A stretch of DNA of 64,000 nt, from the NCBI RefSeq assembly GCF_022201045.2, contig NC_068556.1:1590001-1654000 (forward strand), given 5' to 3'. Every line of letters starts with the position of its first letter. Within the stretch, counting starts at the first letter, position 1. The notes under the pieces were generated by a model. That model ran no database searches and was not told the DNA's origin. It worked only from the letters and a program-made list of their open reading frames with translations. This stretch comes from Citrus sinensis (taxonomy: Eukaryota; Streptophyta; Magnoliopsida; Sapindales; Rutaceae). Of this stretch, positions 11,729 through 25,900 are shown one piece after another. Both the position numbers and the translations under genes were made by a program.

Positions 11729-14700
11729 ATGGAAAATTTCCGCGGATACCTCCTGCCAGCTGTGTCCTTGCTCTTTGCTACGTCCGTCCTCTTCATATTG
11801 ATCCTTTCGTCATCCGACTACTTCAGCTCCTTCAGCATGATCAGCTTCAACTCAACCGCTTCAAATTTTGAATTTAAATCATCTGTACCAACCGCTGATT
11901 TGCTCAGAACCGTTTCAGTTTCCGATCATGAAATCCAAGCCGTTCGTTTCACTGGATCTAACAACGTTTTAAAGGTGAAATGACGACGACGATCATTCAC
12001 TCATTCTCAATTTAAGTGTTTTTTTTTCCTTAAAAGAAATGACAATAATAATTAATCTCATCTATTGTTAATTAATTATTCAGCGAGAATCATCAGCACG
12101 AGTGTTGAGTAAATACGAACAGCTGAAACAAGGACTGGCTAGAGCGCGTGCTTCAATTCGCAAGGCAGCTTCAACTCGAAACGTAACATCAATCATCAAA
12201 AACGGTGTCGATTTCGTTCCTAGTGCGGCCATTTACCGTAACCCCGGCGCATTTTATCAGTAAGTAGTTTACTTTGATTATGTTTTAATTAATTAATTAA
12301 TTAAAGCTTATAATGAAGGTTTTGGAACTGCTTTGCTTCTAAGCTACCGCCGGCCAAGGCAAAGAGAGCATAAGTGTATCGCAGCGTTAGTTTTTCTTGT
12401 AACTGACGCATGCATGCATGGTGATGGTGTGAGTATATACATATAGTGCGCACTACGCACTCACTCATTGCTCTGGATCAGTTTTACAATTGATTACTTG
12501 TTTTGTGCATCATAGCTACTGCAAAAACGCGGCGCTGCTACTACACATCTTTATTTTCACACACACATATGTATGTATGCATTCATGCATGCATGTATAT
12601 TACACAATATCATGATACATGATATATTATTAATTTATTAAGAAGACGGTGAGATGATGTAACAGGTTCAATTAAAATTTGTGAAAATTTATCATCCATC
12701 ATAAATGGCACATCATATATCACAAATAGTATTAATTCATTATGGATATTAATGATATCACAATTACGTACGGACTCTTGTTGTCGTTACAATCATATAA
12801 TGTTTTAGGATCCTTAGACTCTAATTCTGATGCAATCAGTGAGTGGTTGATTGTTCACAAAGAAAAGCCATTTCTAAGGTACTTTATGGATGTACTTTAG
12901 CAAAAGAGTGTTTTTACACTTGTAAGTAATCTTTTTTATAAACTCATTCATGATAAATGGCTTGGCATCATGATACGAGTAATTAAAATATATATATATA
13001 TATATTTCTTTGTTTTTCACTCTTTCAAGCATTGTATGCCCCGTTCAAATAATTTCGGATGAATTTGCAAAAATAATTTGTAATCAGTGTTGCTGTTGGT
13101 AATTGAGTGCCTGTATATACGTATATATATATATGCAAATTCTTCTTCTACATATATTATATAATATAATAAAGTCATAATATATATTTTTAAAATGTAG
13201 GAGTTATGTGGAGATGGAGAAGAGATTCAAGGTGTATGTGTACAGAGAAGGAGAGCTACCCATAACACACTACGGGCCATGCAAGGACATCTACACAATA
13301 GAAGGAAGGTTCATGTCGGAGATAGAGCATGGAGCCAAGAGGTTCAGGACGAGTGATCCACATCGAGCCCATGTCTACTATTTGCCATTCAGTGTGGCGT
13401 GGATGGTCAAATACCTATACAAACCTCTTACTTATGACCTCACTCCACTGAAGCAGTTTGTAGCTGATTATGTTAAAGTAGTCTCTTCCAAATACCCCTT
13501 CTGGAATAGAACTTGTGGGGCTGATCACTTCATGCTTGCCTGTCATGATTGGGTACGTTTCTTTACCTCTTCCCAATTCATATATCTCAAGTACTCTCTT
13601 TTTTCGGTTTCGGTTTGTCTTACGCTAGAAGACTTTGCGTACATGATTTTGTCTGCCTTTTTCTGAGCTATTATAGCGCTCAAATGTTTAGCTTTCTCTG
13701 AAGGTTTTTTCGCCGAGTGGAAGTCACTTTTCTGGAGAATATATCTTTAGATTGAAATCTGAAGTAAATCATTTAGATCTAGCTATTTGATTATTAGATA
13801 GATATCAAATGGAATTTCGATGATGGATTGAATAACGAAGACATATATGTGTGTGTGTCTTTGTTCTTTCTGCTTATAGTAAAATTAATTAATTTATGTC
13901 TCTTTATGTTCCGCTATGATTTCAATATTGAAACTTTAATTAAAATCAGACATAAATCTGATTTTTAATAAATATAACATTATGTAATTTGTGATGAGAT
14001 ATCAAATTAGACTATGGTTTTTCGTTATTTTTTTAAGTCAAAGATATAACTAAAAGAAAAGTGAATAAATACTTTTTTAAAATTTATGAAATTTGTTACA
14101 CAATTTTTTTAACATCTGAAAATGAACTTCAATTTTCTTGCAGGGTCCCCATGTATCAAAGGGCAACTCCCACCTTTACAACAACTCAATCCGAGTCCTC
14201 TGCAATGCCAACACCTCCGAAGGCTTCAACCCCCAAAAAGATGTGACCCTCCCAGAAATCCACCTCTACGGTGGCTATGTGTCCCCAAAACTCCTCTCTC
14301 CGCCGCCATTCAACGCGCCACGGCCTTATCTCGCCTTCTTCGCCGGCGGACTCCACGGCACCATCCGTAGCATCCTCCTCCAGCACTGGAAAGGCCACGA
14401 CAAAGATCTCATAGTTTTCGAATACCTCCCAAAAGACCAAGACTATTACTCATTCATGCTCAAGTCCAAGTTCTGTCTTTGCCCTAGCGGATACGAAGTG
14501 GCTAGCCCTAGAATTGTTGAGTCTATTTATGCCCAGTGTGTCCCCGTTATCTTGTCACAGAATTATGTACTGCCGTTCAGTGATGTGCTGAGATGGGAAG
14601 CGTTTTCGATTCAAGTTGATGTGTCCGAAATTCCAAGGCTAAAGGAGGTGTTGATGGCTGTTCCTGAGGAGAAGTACAAAAGGCTTAAGGAGAATTTAAA

Positions 14701-14809
14701 AGCTGTGAGGAGACATTTTGAGTTGAATCACCCGGCTAAGAGATTTGATGTGTTTCATATGATACTGCATTCCATATGGCTTCGGAGGCTAAATATGAGA
14801 CTTGGGTAG
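11729..14809 (+). CDS. Exostosin-family glycosyltransferase (GT47), second of a tandem pair
   Basis: Paralog of the preceding gene with the same probable Golgi role. Exons: 11729-11974, 12084-12259, 13201-13552, 14144-14809; sum 1,440 nt, 479 residues. The signal anchor is at about residues 7-28 (YLLPAVSLLFATSVLFILIL). The stem carries KQGLARARASIRKAAS. The exostosin domain starts with EMEKRFKVYVYREGELP and includes CGADHFMLACHDW, LAFFAGG and [20 protein letters not shown]. The start is chosen because this Met precedes the membrane anchor and the C-rich leader. The last exon is clearly more GC-rich than the introns around it. Intron 2 (about 940 bp) holds a TA microsatellite (12988-13005) and several GCATGC repeats. 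It resembles At5g25310-type proteins; acceptor specificity is unknown. Confidence 0.94.
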
Positions 14810-15214
14810 CTTTATAGATTACATATTTAGAGACCTAAAAGACTTTTCTAATCTCAGTACAATTTTGATTGACTCTACATGTGCTTATAGGAGAAAATTG
14901 ACACCTCACTGCCACATTTTAAAATAATGACTTAATTTACAACCAAAGCAATATCCAACAACACACAATTTCTCCATTATTTGGGCCAGCTTTTCAATTC
15001 ATGAGGCTTGAATTGATTCTCCAAGCAATTGGGCATGCAGTCTTGTACTAATCGCTTCTGCTCATTTACAAATTATATACAATCCTGGCTAGTAAAATAA
15101 ACGCACCTATCTGGCTAAATAAGCACGACCTGTCATTATTTTTGTACAATTGATGCTATTTACATGGATCAATAATCGGAAATCATAACATCAAATTACA
15201 AGCAATCGATGATA
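14810..15214. other. Convergent intergenic region (GT47 / ACR2 3' ends)
   Basis: About 400 bases separate the stop codon of the + strand glycosyltransferase from the stop codon of the - strand ACT-domain gene. It should hold both 3' untranslated ends. No other feature was seen. Confidence 0.6.
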
Positions 15215-17704
15215 TCAATTGATGGGAACAAAGTTGTGAGAGAGACGTTCAAGTTGGGAACGAAGCAAGTCTCCTAAAGAGAAACGAGTAGGGGACCTAT
15301 CAGGAGGGCTTGGCGAAGTGCTTCTGCTATCATTTTTTACTGCAAGATCAATTGGACCCAATATCTCTTTCTTCATCGACTCTACAAAATCCATGTCCAC
15401 TTCATTCCCCGAAATGTCCCTCAAATAAAATGCGTTCACCGACTTCTCTCCCTTCGTTGCCACGTGTGCTCGGACGACGGCGAGGCCGTTCTCTCTCAGA
15501 ACTCGAGTTATATCGGAGAGCAACCCGACCCTATTGGCTGCACATAACTCTAGCCTCACCCCCTGCGCAAAAATTATTGTGAAATGTAAAGAATTATAAT
15601 CCTCTCCTCCTGATACGAGTGTTTTTTTTTAATTTAATTTTTTTTGTGCTTTTAAAATCTTCTATCCTATGTCCATCACTAATCATGCATAGATTTAACT
15701 GTTATTATATTCTTATTTATTAATCACCGTCGCCCATCAGTATTTAATTTATTCAAAAAAATATATGTCCACATCATAAGAGAATCCTGGTGTGTAATTA
15801 ATGGTGAAATTGGAGATAATCAAAATTGATTATACTTAATCGATAATGATTACCTCGCAAACCCGGCGTTCAATGGCAGCTTCTAAGCATTTTATTACTC
15901 GTTCTTTTTCACCTTCTGTGTTCAACGCATAGCCGTCTATGTGTCGTATAAAATACTCCTGTGTTATTCATAAACAATGTAAATTGAAAATTCTAATTCG
16001 ATTTAAATTATATGTAATGAACGTGCTTATATAATACTTCATGATATAACAAAAAAAAAATGGAGGCTATATTATTTCAGTTGAGGAATTAATTATTTAC
16101 AAAAAAAAAAAAAAAAAAATTATATGGATGTATATCGGCTGGTTATTAATTTAAGTAATACGTACCTGAAATGCATAATCTCCATGACAACCAATGGAAG
16201 CATGAAATACAACGTATTGCATGTCAGTGAGCGTGCACACCGTATCAAACATAAGCCTCGGCCTATCCTTACAATCAACGCTTACTATCGAATACCCCTT
16301 TTCCTCACAGCTTTCTATATACACAGCCGTCCTTCTCATCCCCTCTTCATCACCGAATCCTACGGCCGACGACGGTGTGGACCGACTCATATTGGGCCCA
16401 CACTGCCCGTCAAAGTCCCTGACAGAAAGCATGAGCTGGTGCAACCTCCTCTCAACGTTGGTCTTAATGCAATCTCCACAAGGGAATCCATTAGCCTTTA
16501 CTTGTAGTGGATTAATGTGAGTCTCGCTGGGGCTCCGCTCTGCTGTGGCGCGGAGCACGGTGGTGATGTATTCCTCGATGGTCGCGAGGCGGCCGGGGTC
16601 GTCTATTGGAGTGTCCGTGGATTGATCGGACACGTAGGCCACGCAAGCCAAGCGATCATTGTGGCTCCATGCGTGTGCTTCTACAATGTTGCAATGTAGG
16701 TCAGCTAGGGCAGCTGATATCTCGGAAAATAGTCCCGGCCGGTCGGTTCCAGTCATTTCGATTGCCGTGTGCTCGCTTGGGTATTCGGATCCAAACACGG
16801 CTTTGTTGGTGTAGGTCTTTGCCACAGCCGAGCTGGGTATCTCTCCAGTTGTACCGATGGCCTGCATACAAACGTTGGCACTTCACTAAAATTTGAATTT
16901 ATGAACCTTGACATTAAGATTTATTAAAAATAGTATCAATTCGGAACTTCAATGCATTAATTGTGCCCTTCTCTGTAAACAAGATTTTGTATTTTAGCAA
17001 CCCAAATATCAACAACACAGAAAAATTTGTGTAGTTTAACTTGAAATTATTTAAGTACCTGTTGTATGTAGTTGATGACTTTTTGGTCTGTAAGTTTGTT
17101 TCCGTGCTCATCTTTAACATGAAAAACTGCAGGAATAAGCAAAAAGCGCAATCAATTGGGTTTATAAGACTTGTGAGGTCGGTATTTGGATTGATCAGGC
17201 TTTACAAAGCCTAACACAAGACATTAGGCTTTTCAATGAAGTCATGAACACATATATTAACATTAGCAACACGGATTAATTACCATCCATAAACCAGCCA
17301 GCGTCAGAGGAAATGTAGCTTTTTGAGATGGTGAGATTCATGTCCGTCAAAACTTGAACCATTTCCAAGAGGAGGCCTTGTTTGCTAACGCTGTCCACCT
17401 TTACTACCGTACAATCTTCCATGCTTTCGTTGTCAATGCAAACTCTGCACCTGCAAAACCAAAAACGACGAGTCTCGTTTAATCAGACGATTAATTATCG
17501 GTCTAATGACCAAGCGAAAGAATCTTGATCACTCCTGTGCATTATTGAATCTCCTCTCTTAAATTCTTACAATGTCTGCACCAAAAGCTGCCAAGATTTT
17601 TTTTTTATGAAGCGCAATTATTGAATCACTTACGTGGGGCCATATATCCTCTCGGGGAGGGTGTCAAATTCAGGATCAAAATAAGGCCAACAGACTTTGT
17701 TCAT
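15215..17704 (-). CDS. ACR2: ACT-domain repeat protein, ACR2 type
   Basis: Plant protein made of four ACT domains, a fold that binds amino acids and relates to the bacterial GlnD uridylyltransferase sensor; thought to be an amino-acid sensor, with no catalytic domain. Exons in order of transcription: 17704-17634, 17450-17284, 17126-17059, 16861-16166, 15958-15854, 15562-15215; sum 1,455 nt, 484 residues. ACT1 lies near residues 35-105 ([20 protein letters not shown]), ACT2 near 132-205 ([17 protein letters not shown]), ACT3 near 290-365 ([19 protein letters not shown]) and ACT4 near 371-445 ([19 protein letters not shown]). The C-terminus [19 protein letters not shown] matches remembered Arabidopsis ACR2 better than ACR1 or ACR4. 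The ATG comes one base after an acceptor-like TTGCAG, so the 5' leader is probably split by an intron. Confidence 0.94.
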
Positions 17705-18640
17705 GCTGCAAATTATTCAAATGAAGAGTTTAGTTGTTGATTAATAAAAATCAAAACAAAGCAAGAAATTAATTTTGAAAATAAAATTTTTGTGAAGCAA
17801 ATTTATCCATCCATCAAATGCTTACGAGGGTCGAGAAAGTCAAAACTCAAAATAGATGCTTTCAAATTTCAAACACGTCAAAAACACGCAGCAAAAGTAC
17901 TAGAAAACGGGACCTAAAATCGAGGGAGATGTGGCCAATTTTTGACAGCTAAAATGTCTCTCAAATTTTCGAAAGCCAAAAAGAAAACAAACAGCAAAAA
18001 CGAAAATGAAGAAAACAAAACTTCCCCTGTGATTTGTAGGGAGAAATGATGGTAAGAAAACCCTATCAAGGCTCATTGCACGGCTGCAGTTCAGGAAAAA
18101 ATACCTGTGATTGTGAAGCAATGCAATGTAGTCTGTTTATGATTAAATATATATCGTATGAATGGGCGTGCATCGTCGAAACAACCTAATAGTGGCGGCG
18201 AAACTGTGTTAAGGTCTGGGGCCCTTGACCCCACTAAGCCAAAATAGAAAAATCAAGAAAAACAATGGAGTTCAATTATTGATTACAATTGTTGATTAAG
18301 TGTACGTTTTGCCCAATTTTAGAGTTTTAGTTTTCACTTAGCCTCTCAAATTTTTAGTTTCTTTATTAGTGTTGGGGGCTGGGCGTACGATTTTTAAGTA
18401 TTCTGAAATTGCCACTCAATGTGCGGAAATATGAAATGGAAAAAGAAGATTAAAAAGCATGATGAGGCTTACGCAAATTTGTAAAAAGAAATGAGCTAGG
18501 GTTACACAGGTGTGTAGTGGGACAAGCCCAGCACATAACCGAACGAGCGATCTGTAGTGCCAAAATTTGAGCAGAAGAGAGAGCGTGATCAAAGAAGAAG
18601 AAGAAGAAGAAGATGATGATGATGATCAAAAGGGATGAGT
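17705..18640 (-). other. Probable split 5' leader and promoter of the ACR2 gene
   Basis: The ACR2 start codon follows an AG acceptor, so an upstream non-coding exon is expected. A candidate donor on the minus strand reads CACAG then GTATTT near 18104. A purine-rich stretch with AAG and ATG triplet repeats sits at 18594-18626 and may be in the leader. The exact leader exon and transcription start are not determined. Confidence 0.4.
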
Positions 18641-19996
18641 CGTAATTTTTTTTTTTTTTTATTTCCTCTCAATATAAGTGGAGGAGAGAAAAAGAGAGCA
18701 AAATTAGTAATTAGTAATAACTATTTTAAGATTTGTGATAAGGAGTGTGATTAGCTTATAAATAGACGTTACAAAACGTGTGGTGGAGTTTAATTATTTA
18801 CAAGAAAGTCATCGAAGTAACGGACGCATGCATGCGTACATACTACATACATATCGAATGTCAAAATAATACTTACGGGCACAACTTGTATTTGATTTTT
18901 TCCATTTCTTTCCTTTTTCTTTTCCTTTTTTATTTTTCAGTCACTTCTTCCTAGTTTTTGGCTTCCTTTGTATAGTGAATGGAAATTAAGCTCATGCACG
19001 TATGAATGTTCAGAAGAGTCTTTTCTTTTGCAATTGCAACTTAATATGTTGCGTTATCATCATGATTCATGCAAATATGAGTTATCTTTAATTTTTAATA
19101 TTAAAATGAAAGAGAAAGTTGAACATATTTGACTTTTTATATGAATCTATTTTGACAGGAAAGAACCACACCATTCACTCTCAGCCGCTCAAGTGAGAAG
19201 TGTCTTGCTATCTGCACAGACACAATCAGGAATGTCAATAAGCTTGATCTCTTCAATCTCTAGCTGTGTATATACAAGAAACGTGTGAGCTTTTCGATCC
19301 GAATCATCCGATGATAATTAGATGGCGACAAAATAATCCACCATATCATGCCGCCACATTTACATTTAAATTGGGGTGCTGCTAAGTTACAGATTCTGCA
19401 ACTCACAGTTCACCCAAAACAAATTTTCCACCACCCCTGAATTGTTTGAATAACAACACTTAGAGGTGTAAAGAAACTAGTTTTTGGGTGGTTGTTTGTT
19501 ACAGATTCTGTAACATAGAAAGGTCCTTTAAATTGACATGAACCCTTTAAGACTAAAAGTTTAGGCGATGAAAATTTTAGTCAATCAAATGATTAAGCTC
19601 GTGGCAAGACATCCTGCTCCCAACTACATCAAAGATTTACCTACTGTGATAATGTGCCCAGAAAGAACAAGAAAAGTTTGAAAGAAATAACGAGCGAAAA
19701 TGACCGCCTATAATCAGAAAGAGGATAAAAAGGATAACAAAACTTTTGAAAGACCTATAATTAACTTTATGAACGAAATAAGCAATTACGGCATTTTGTG
19801 ACTGTTAGTTCCATTGGACACATTTCCACATTTTCAATTAATAGAATGTTACCATCCCAGACATCTATTATTATGCATTTCCCAGCATCGTGCGCCAGCA
19901 GTCCTACCAGTCAAAAATGCCGTGTAATTCATAAAGCACATCCCTTTATATCGAGATGCAACTCTGCTCAATTACGAGGACCAATACTTTGCCAAT
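18641..19996. other. Intergenic region between ACR2 and the MATH gene
   Basis: Contains the ACR2 promoter on the left and the 3' untranslated end of the MATH-domain gene on the right. No protein-coding content was recognised. One small palindromic repeat is listed separately. Confidence 0.5.
19386..19514. repeat. Small inverted repeat, possible MITE
   Basis: GTTACAGATTCTGCAAC at 19386 and GTTACAGATTCTGTAAC at 19498 are near-copies, and each is itself almost palindromic. The inner flanks also pair (ACCCAAAAC on the left, TTTTTGGGTGG on the right). This is the build of a very short transposon-like inverted repeat. No target duplication could be fixed, so the ends are uncertain. Confidence 0.45.
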
Positions 19997-22900
19997 TTAA
20001 GTATGATTGAACCAGGGTCCAACACCACCATTTACATGTCCATTACCATGGATCCCTACGCCGTTTGGGACGAGTGAATGGGGTAATCCCACAGCCAATG
20101 GGGGAGGTGCAGTTGGGTATAGCCCGTGATTATGGGGAAGAGTGTGAGGGCTCACAAGAGGACTAGCAGCAGGACTACCTTTACACTGTTGGAGAGTGTG
20201 GATTTGCCTAAGACCTTCCTCGTGAATACGTGCCAATGTCTCCAACTCCTTCATCGATAGAGCTTCCAATCCAGCACCATATAGCGGGGCATGACGAGAC
20301 ATTTCTTCTTGAAGTTGAGCCTCAAGTGTGTGAATATATTGCTGCAAATGACAAAAAGGGGGAAGAAAACACAAAATATCGCTAAAAAATCAGTGTGAAC
20401 AATGAAGAAAGATAAAGTACAGAAGATGATGGGATTATTTCCTAGTTTCTTATTGCAGAAATGTAAAATGATGACGATAGACATGAAAAAAGGCATAAGC
20501 TATGTAGCGGCACAAACCTGGCAGGCCTGCAATTTTGATTCCATGCCATCAATATATGCTTCACATCGAGCAACCTGCTCTTCCTTCTCCCGTTTTTCTC
20601 CTTCAGTTTGCCCAACAGTTTGCGTCAATCTTCGAACTTCATCTTGAAGTGACTGACAAATTTCTTCCCGAGTCACATTCTCTGTCGCATACCGTTTCAG
20701 TTCTTCATCAAATCGTTTCCTGGCAGCTTCGGCACTCTTTAATCTTTCAGCAAGAGCATTTTTCTCCTTCACTACTCTCTGTTGAATTCAAGACAGGAAA
20801 ATTTTTAGTCTGGAAAAAGCAACAAATCAGCTATCCCTATTTTCAAGACATAACAGACCAAAGCTAGTTTATCAATAGATGAATACCACCTATCCTTTTC
20901 ATTTCTTCAGAGAAAATAGAAAAGTGAAAATACAATCATCATTGTCAAATAGATGGAAAATAGAACAACAATTGTTTTTACTGGTAAAGAGAAGAATCAA
21001 CTAATTTTAACAAGTAACACTCCGTGCTTTTTAGAAAGCAGGGGGCCAGCTGAAGAAATCAAAATGAAGTAATGCACTACCTTCAATTCATCACGTTTCC
21101 GGGATTTCAACTGGGAGAGTTGTGTCTCTGCATCATGAAGACGATCCTGAAGAACTTTTTTCTCAGTCGTGAGTTTTGCAATTTCATCATCCCGCTCTGA
21201 ACGAAGCCACTCAAGCTGACTTTCAACTTCTCGCATTTGTTCAGAAAGCTCCTTCTTTTCCCGAGCAAAGCGATCCATCTCAGCCCTCATTTCAGACTGT
21301 CAAATTATAGATGATGTCAATTCAAGTAATCCCAGATAATTAAGATATAATAGTGACTCTCCAGATGTTATCATCCATCAATTATACGAGTACCTTGAGA
21401 CGATTGCCAGCAGCCTCAGATTCCGCCAATTTTTGTGAGAAAACAGCTTTTTCTCTAACCATATTTGAAATTTCAGCCTTCCTCTCATCACGGATACGAA
21501 TAATTTCATCTTCACTAGCACATAATTGGTGCCAAAGAGCTGCCCGATCAACATTTGCAAGCTCAGCAACCTCCCGCAGCATGCTCAGAACAGGTCTAAT
21601 GATTTCTTGCTCCTCACATACCAGAATGACCAAAATTTCCAAGTCTAAATCTACTCCACGGCTACTTTCTGTAGTGCTGGTAGCACGGTCGACCAATCTC
21701 TTCAGCATCCTACCTCGATAGGACTCGTCAGGATACCATTTCAATAATATTGTGTACAGTATCTTCACAAATTCCCTCACGCGAATGTCTCTAGATAGGG
21801 CCAATGTCTCGGCAAGACCAAGGACACAAGTAAAGTCATCACGTTGAACTATTAGCTGCTCCCCCTCTACCACAACATCTGTGTGCTGAAAATTTTCTGC
21901 AACAAATCCAGGATTAAAGTTCAGCCTTTGAGCAAGGCGCCTTTCCAAGACCAAGGCTATAGATTGAGCTACAATGGTTCCTCGAGCTACAGCTCTCTCG
22001 AAGGTTTGAGCAGCTTCAACAGCAATACAAGGTATAGATAACATCTCAATCAGGATGTAAATATCAGAAAAATGACGAGTGGCACGAAAAGCCTGCTCAT
22101 CCATCACATGCAACGAATCCGAAGTAGGCCCATTCTCACCAAACAAGAAGAGCCCACTAGGCATCGTTGAACAATTGTCACCAAAATCATCATCGCAATC
22201 AATATCTCTAAGTATAGTTTCAGCAACATCTCCCCAACTGTTTACAGTTTTACTTAAGAAATCAAGGACACAAGGAGACACTTCTGCACCCAAATTTTTA
22301 AGCCTAACACGAACTGATCTGACCTGCAGATGAGGAAAAACATGGTTAAATGTGTTCAAGGGAAACAAAAAAGGAAAACGAGAGAAACTATCATGATAAT
22401 TATGATTTGAAAGACGCGTACTGCTTCAGGAAGATGTTGACACTGAGATGCAGCTTTAAATATGAAATCTATGGTTACTGCCAATGGTTCATCATTTGAG
22501 TCCGTCAAAAGCTCCAAGGATTTTAATAAAATACGTTCCCACACTTCACTGCCAAAGTCCAGTTGACTAAGAGCAACAAAAACCTGCAAGATAAAAGTAT
22601 CATAGTTAAGCAATGGAATTGAAAAAAACAGAATTCCCTGACAAATTCCCACTCCCCCCTCCCCCCCAAAAAAAATAAAAAGAAAAAAGAATCTCAAACT
22701 AGAGTCCATTCAAAGCAGACATAAATGTTCCAGCTATTCTGTGTCTATAGCACCTAAAAATGCCCAATCAATCCTACCAAAATGAAAAGAATGAAGATCC
22801 CTTCAAAACTATCTTACAGGCATCCGTAAAGCAGGTTCAGCATCTGACTTTTGAAGTCGTTCAATAAGCGCATCCGCAGCCAGTGGGTGCTCTGAATGTT

Positions 22901-25900
22901 CCACCAATTTGGGTACCAAAGCAACGAGGTCCGGTTGCAGATGCTTAGGAGCTTTATCCAGTACAAGAGAAATCTTTTGTGCAGACTGCGGGCGTCGTCT
23001 TGGTTCAGGACAGCCTTGTGGAACAGCTCCGTCTAGAGCTCTCAGTGAGTTAACAATCAATCCCAAAAGCTCCGCAGATTGCTCCGGCCACTTAGTCTGA
23101 AAATTATTTTGATCAAGAAGTTAAAACACATGGAGAAAGCCAGAGAAGATTATCATTTCTGCAACCCAAACCCATACCTTAGAGCGAAAGGAAGCACTTT
23201 CCAAAGAACCTCCAGCTGATGTTTCTGGTGGAAAAATAGGCTGCCCTGGAAGAGCTTTTTCAGCTATATCAATTCCACTCAAATCAGAACTCTGTACAGC
23301 AGATGTAGTGCTATTATCATCTGCACCAGAATCCAATCTCTCAAACAGAGGAAATTGAGCAGACTCTGATGCTCCATTTTCCCTGTCAGCTTCTAATGGT
23401 CTGGCACCTCCATTGGCATCAAGAGGAGGTTTTGAATTTGCATCAGAAGAATCACCATAATAATTTCCATCGGAAGGTTGGCAGCATTCAACCATTATAT
23501 CCAAAAGTAGATCAATGATTGCCTGCTGCAAAACTTTAACTCCCATTAACAAATTCATGACACTGGGGGAGGATTCATCAGTCTTTGCAACCTTCTTTCC
23601 GTCACTACCGGAGAGCTTTGTTGGTAGAAGCAAGCGCTTTGCTTTAGCTGGGTCGTCAAGATAAACACGAAGTCCTGTTAGAAAACCAGCAATTGCACCA
23701 GCATCCATCAGAAGCTTTTCTCTTAGAGTGACCTGTGGCTGTGAAGGATTATCTCCATATGTGAGGTGAAATCCAGCTCTCGAAAGAAGATTTCTGACGA
23801 TGTCTTCTTCATCTCCACTTATTCCTTCACTGTCATCAGAATCAATGAGTTCATCAGGATCTGTTGTCAAAGCATCCTGATCATCCTCAGAAGCCAAAAC
23901 CTGATAGAAGGAAAACCACAGATGATCATTGTCATATGTAACCTTGACATAAAAAGAAAAGACAAGATCAAAAACCACATCCAATGGGCATATAGATCTG
24001 TTGAGGAGCATAAGCCATGATGATAAGGATTATATAGGAAGAATATGTTTCCAGTTTCACACCCATGTACATCTGCAATAGAAACTCAAAAGAATCTAAG
24101 CCCTATGATAAAGGCTTCACTCTAGCAAAATTGAACACGTACTAGCCAATTCCAGTGATACAAACAAGGTCATTGAATTTCATAAGTGGGTTACTTTGCC
24201 CTGGCCACGAAGCCGTATGTATTCGTTTAAATATTGAAACCACGGGCAGACAGAACAACAAATAGGCAGCAGACTGGTTAAACAACTAAGTAAACCCAAT
24301 ATGGAAAAACAAGCAATATGCTAAAGTTTGATGGTAGTGAAACCACTAATCCAAGCTACAGGGTAGACCCAGAAATGCTCCAGAAAAACTCTACTATTGC
24401 CGTCTTCCACAACAAAGAATTAAGCTTATTGGCATACAATTGAAATTATTGACGACATGATCATAATTTGGACCCTTTCAATTCCTTTTGGCACACATCC
24501 AAGTCCATTGCAGATGGACGGAATATGGAAAAGTTAAAAGTTGTGTGCTGAAAATTGTTACGCCCATCTCTAGTCCATATTGCACCAGCTTCTAGAATGA
24601 GTAGTTATTTCAAGTATCCAATGAAGAACCTACTGATAGCTTCTAATACACCAAGTGGACATAATAACTGCAGATAACAATTAGACTGATGAGAAATACT
24701 AACCTCTAGGTCTGAAAACTCAAACCAAGGGCAGCAATCCAATATCTCACAAACAAAAACAACAGTATCACGCATGAGAAATCCTGCATCTGCTTCCAAC
24801 ATATCAGACACCTTCATGAATTGTAAGACAGAATTATTCCATGTCTTTGTACATATAGAAGACTCCTTCCACACAGTCTTGGTCGGGTTCTTTTGATTCA
24901 CCACAGCCATTCTGTATCTGACCCAAAAATTTTTATCCAGATCACTACCGACTGATTGATCACTCTCTAAATATATACAGATTGTGTCAAAGGATTCATA
25001 CACACCTGCATAATTAAGCAGTCATTTGTCAGACAAATAAAAGAAAACAACTAAAACTGCATTTTGATTGAACAGAAGTCATGAGGCAAGCACTCACCAA
25101 TACGAAGCTCACATCCACCAGCCTGAAAGAATTTGCTAAAAATTTTTCGTGTTTCCATTATTTCTTTGAAGGACAAGAAGTTCTCCACCTTCCAAGTAAA
25201 CGAACTTCTTTTCCCAATCTTGTCCATTTGGGAACCTGCATTGGTTGACTCAGTGTCCTGATCCGTAAAATCCTGCATAATTGACGTCTCTTTCAAGATG
25301 AGAACCTCTGCCGAGAACACGACCGTGTCTTGGACAAGAAACCCAGAATCTTGATCAAATAGGCTGGTAAGAGTCACAAATTCTCGCCAACCCCAATCCT
25401 TTGCAGCTTTAGAATAGCGATTTTGAGATTCCTTTGTGACAGATTTCTCCTCCATTTTTTGGTTCACAACTGACAACCGATGACTCACAAAACAGCTCCA
25501 ATCACTAGAAGTATTTCGTGAATCCATAACTTCAAGAAACACCGAAAGGTGACATGGTGGCTGAGACTGCCCTGATACCATCAATTATGAGGGAAACTTA
25601 CATCAGTTCGGTCTTGCAAGCTCAAATTAGGAAAATTCATACAATATCAAGTTGAACAATCCAAGTGTCAATGAAAACCCAGATTTCATTGTAGCTATAT
25701 CACTCCCTCTGGAGAACCTAAGCAACAAATTTAATTAATTTAAAAGCCATGAAGATTCAGTACTGGTAAGACCCAAATGGTCAGATACTATTTTAGCACA
25801 CTAATAAAGGCATCACTTACACTTTGATAGGAACGACGTAAGCAAGATTCATCCAAGCTCAAATAATTTCAAAGCGCATAAATCAGAGTACTAATGATGA

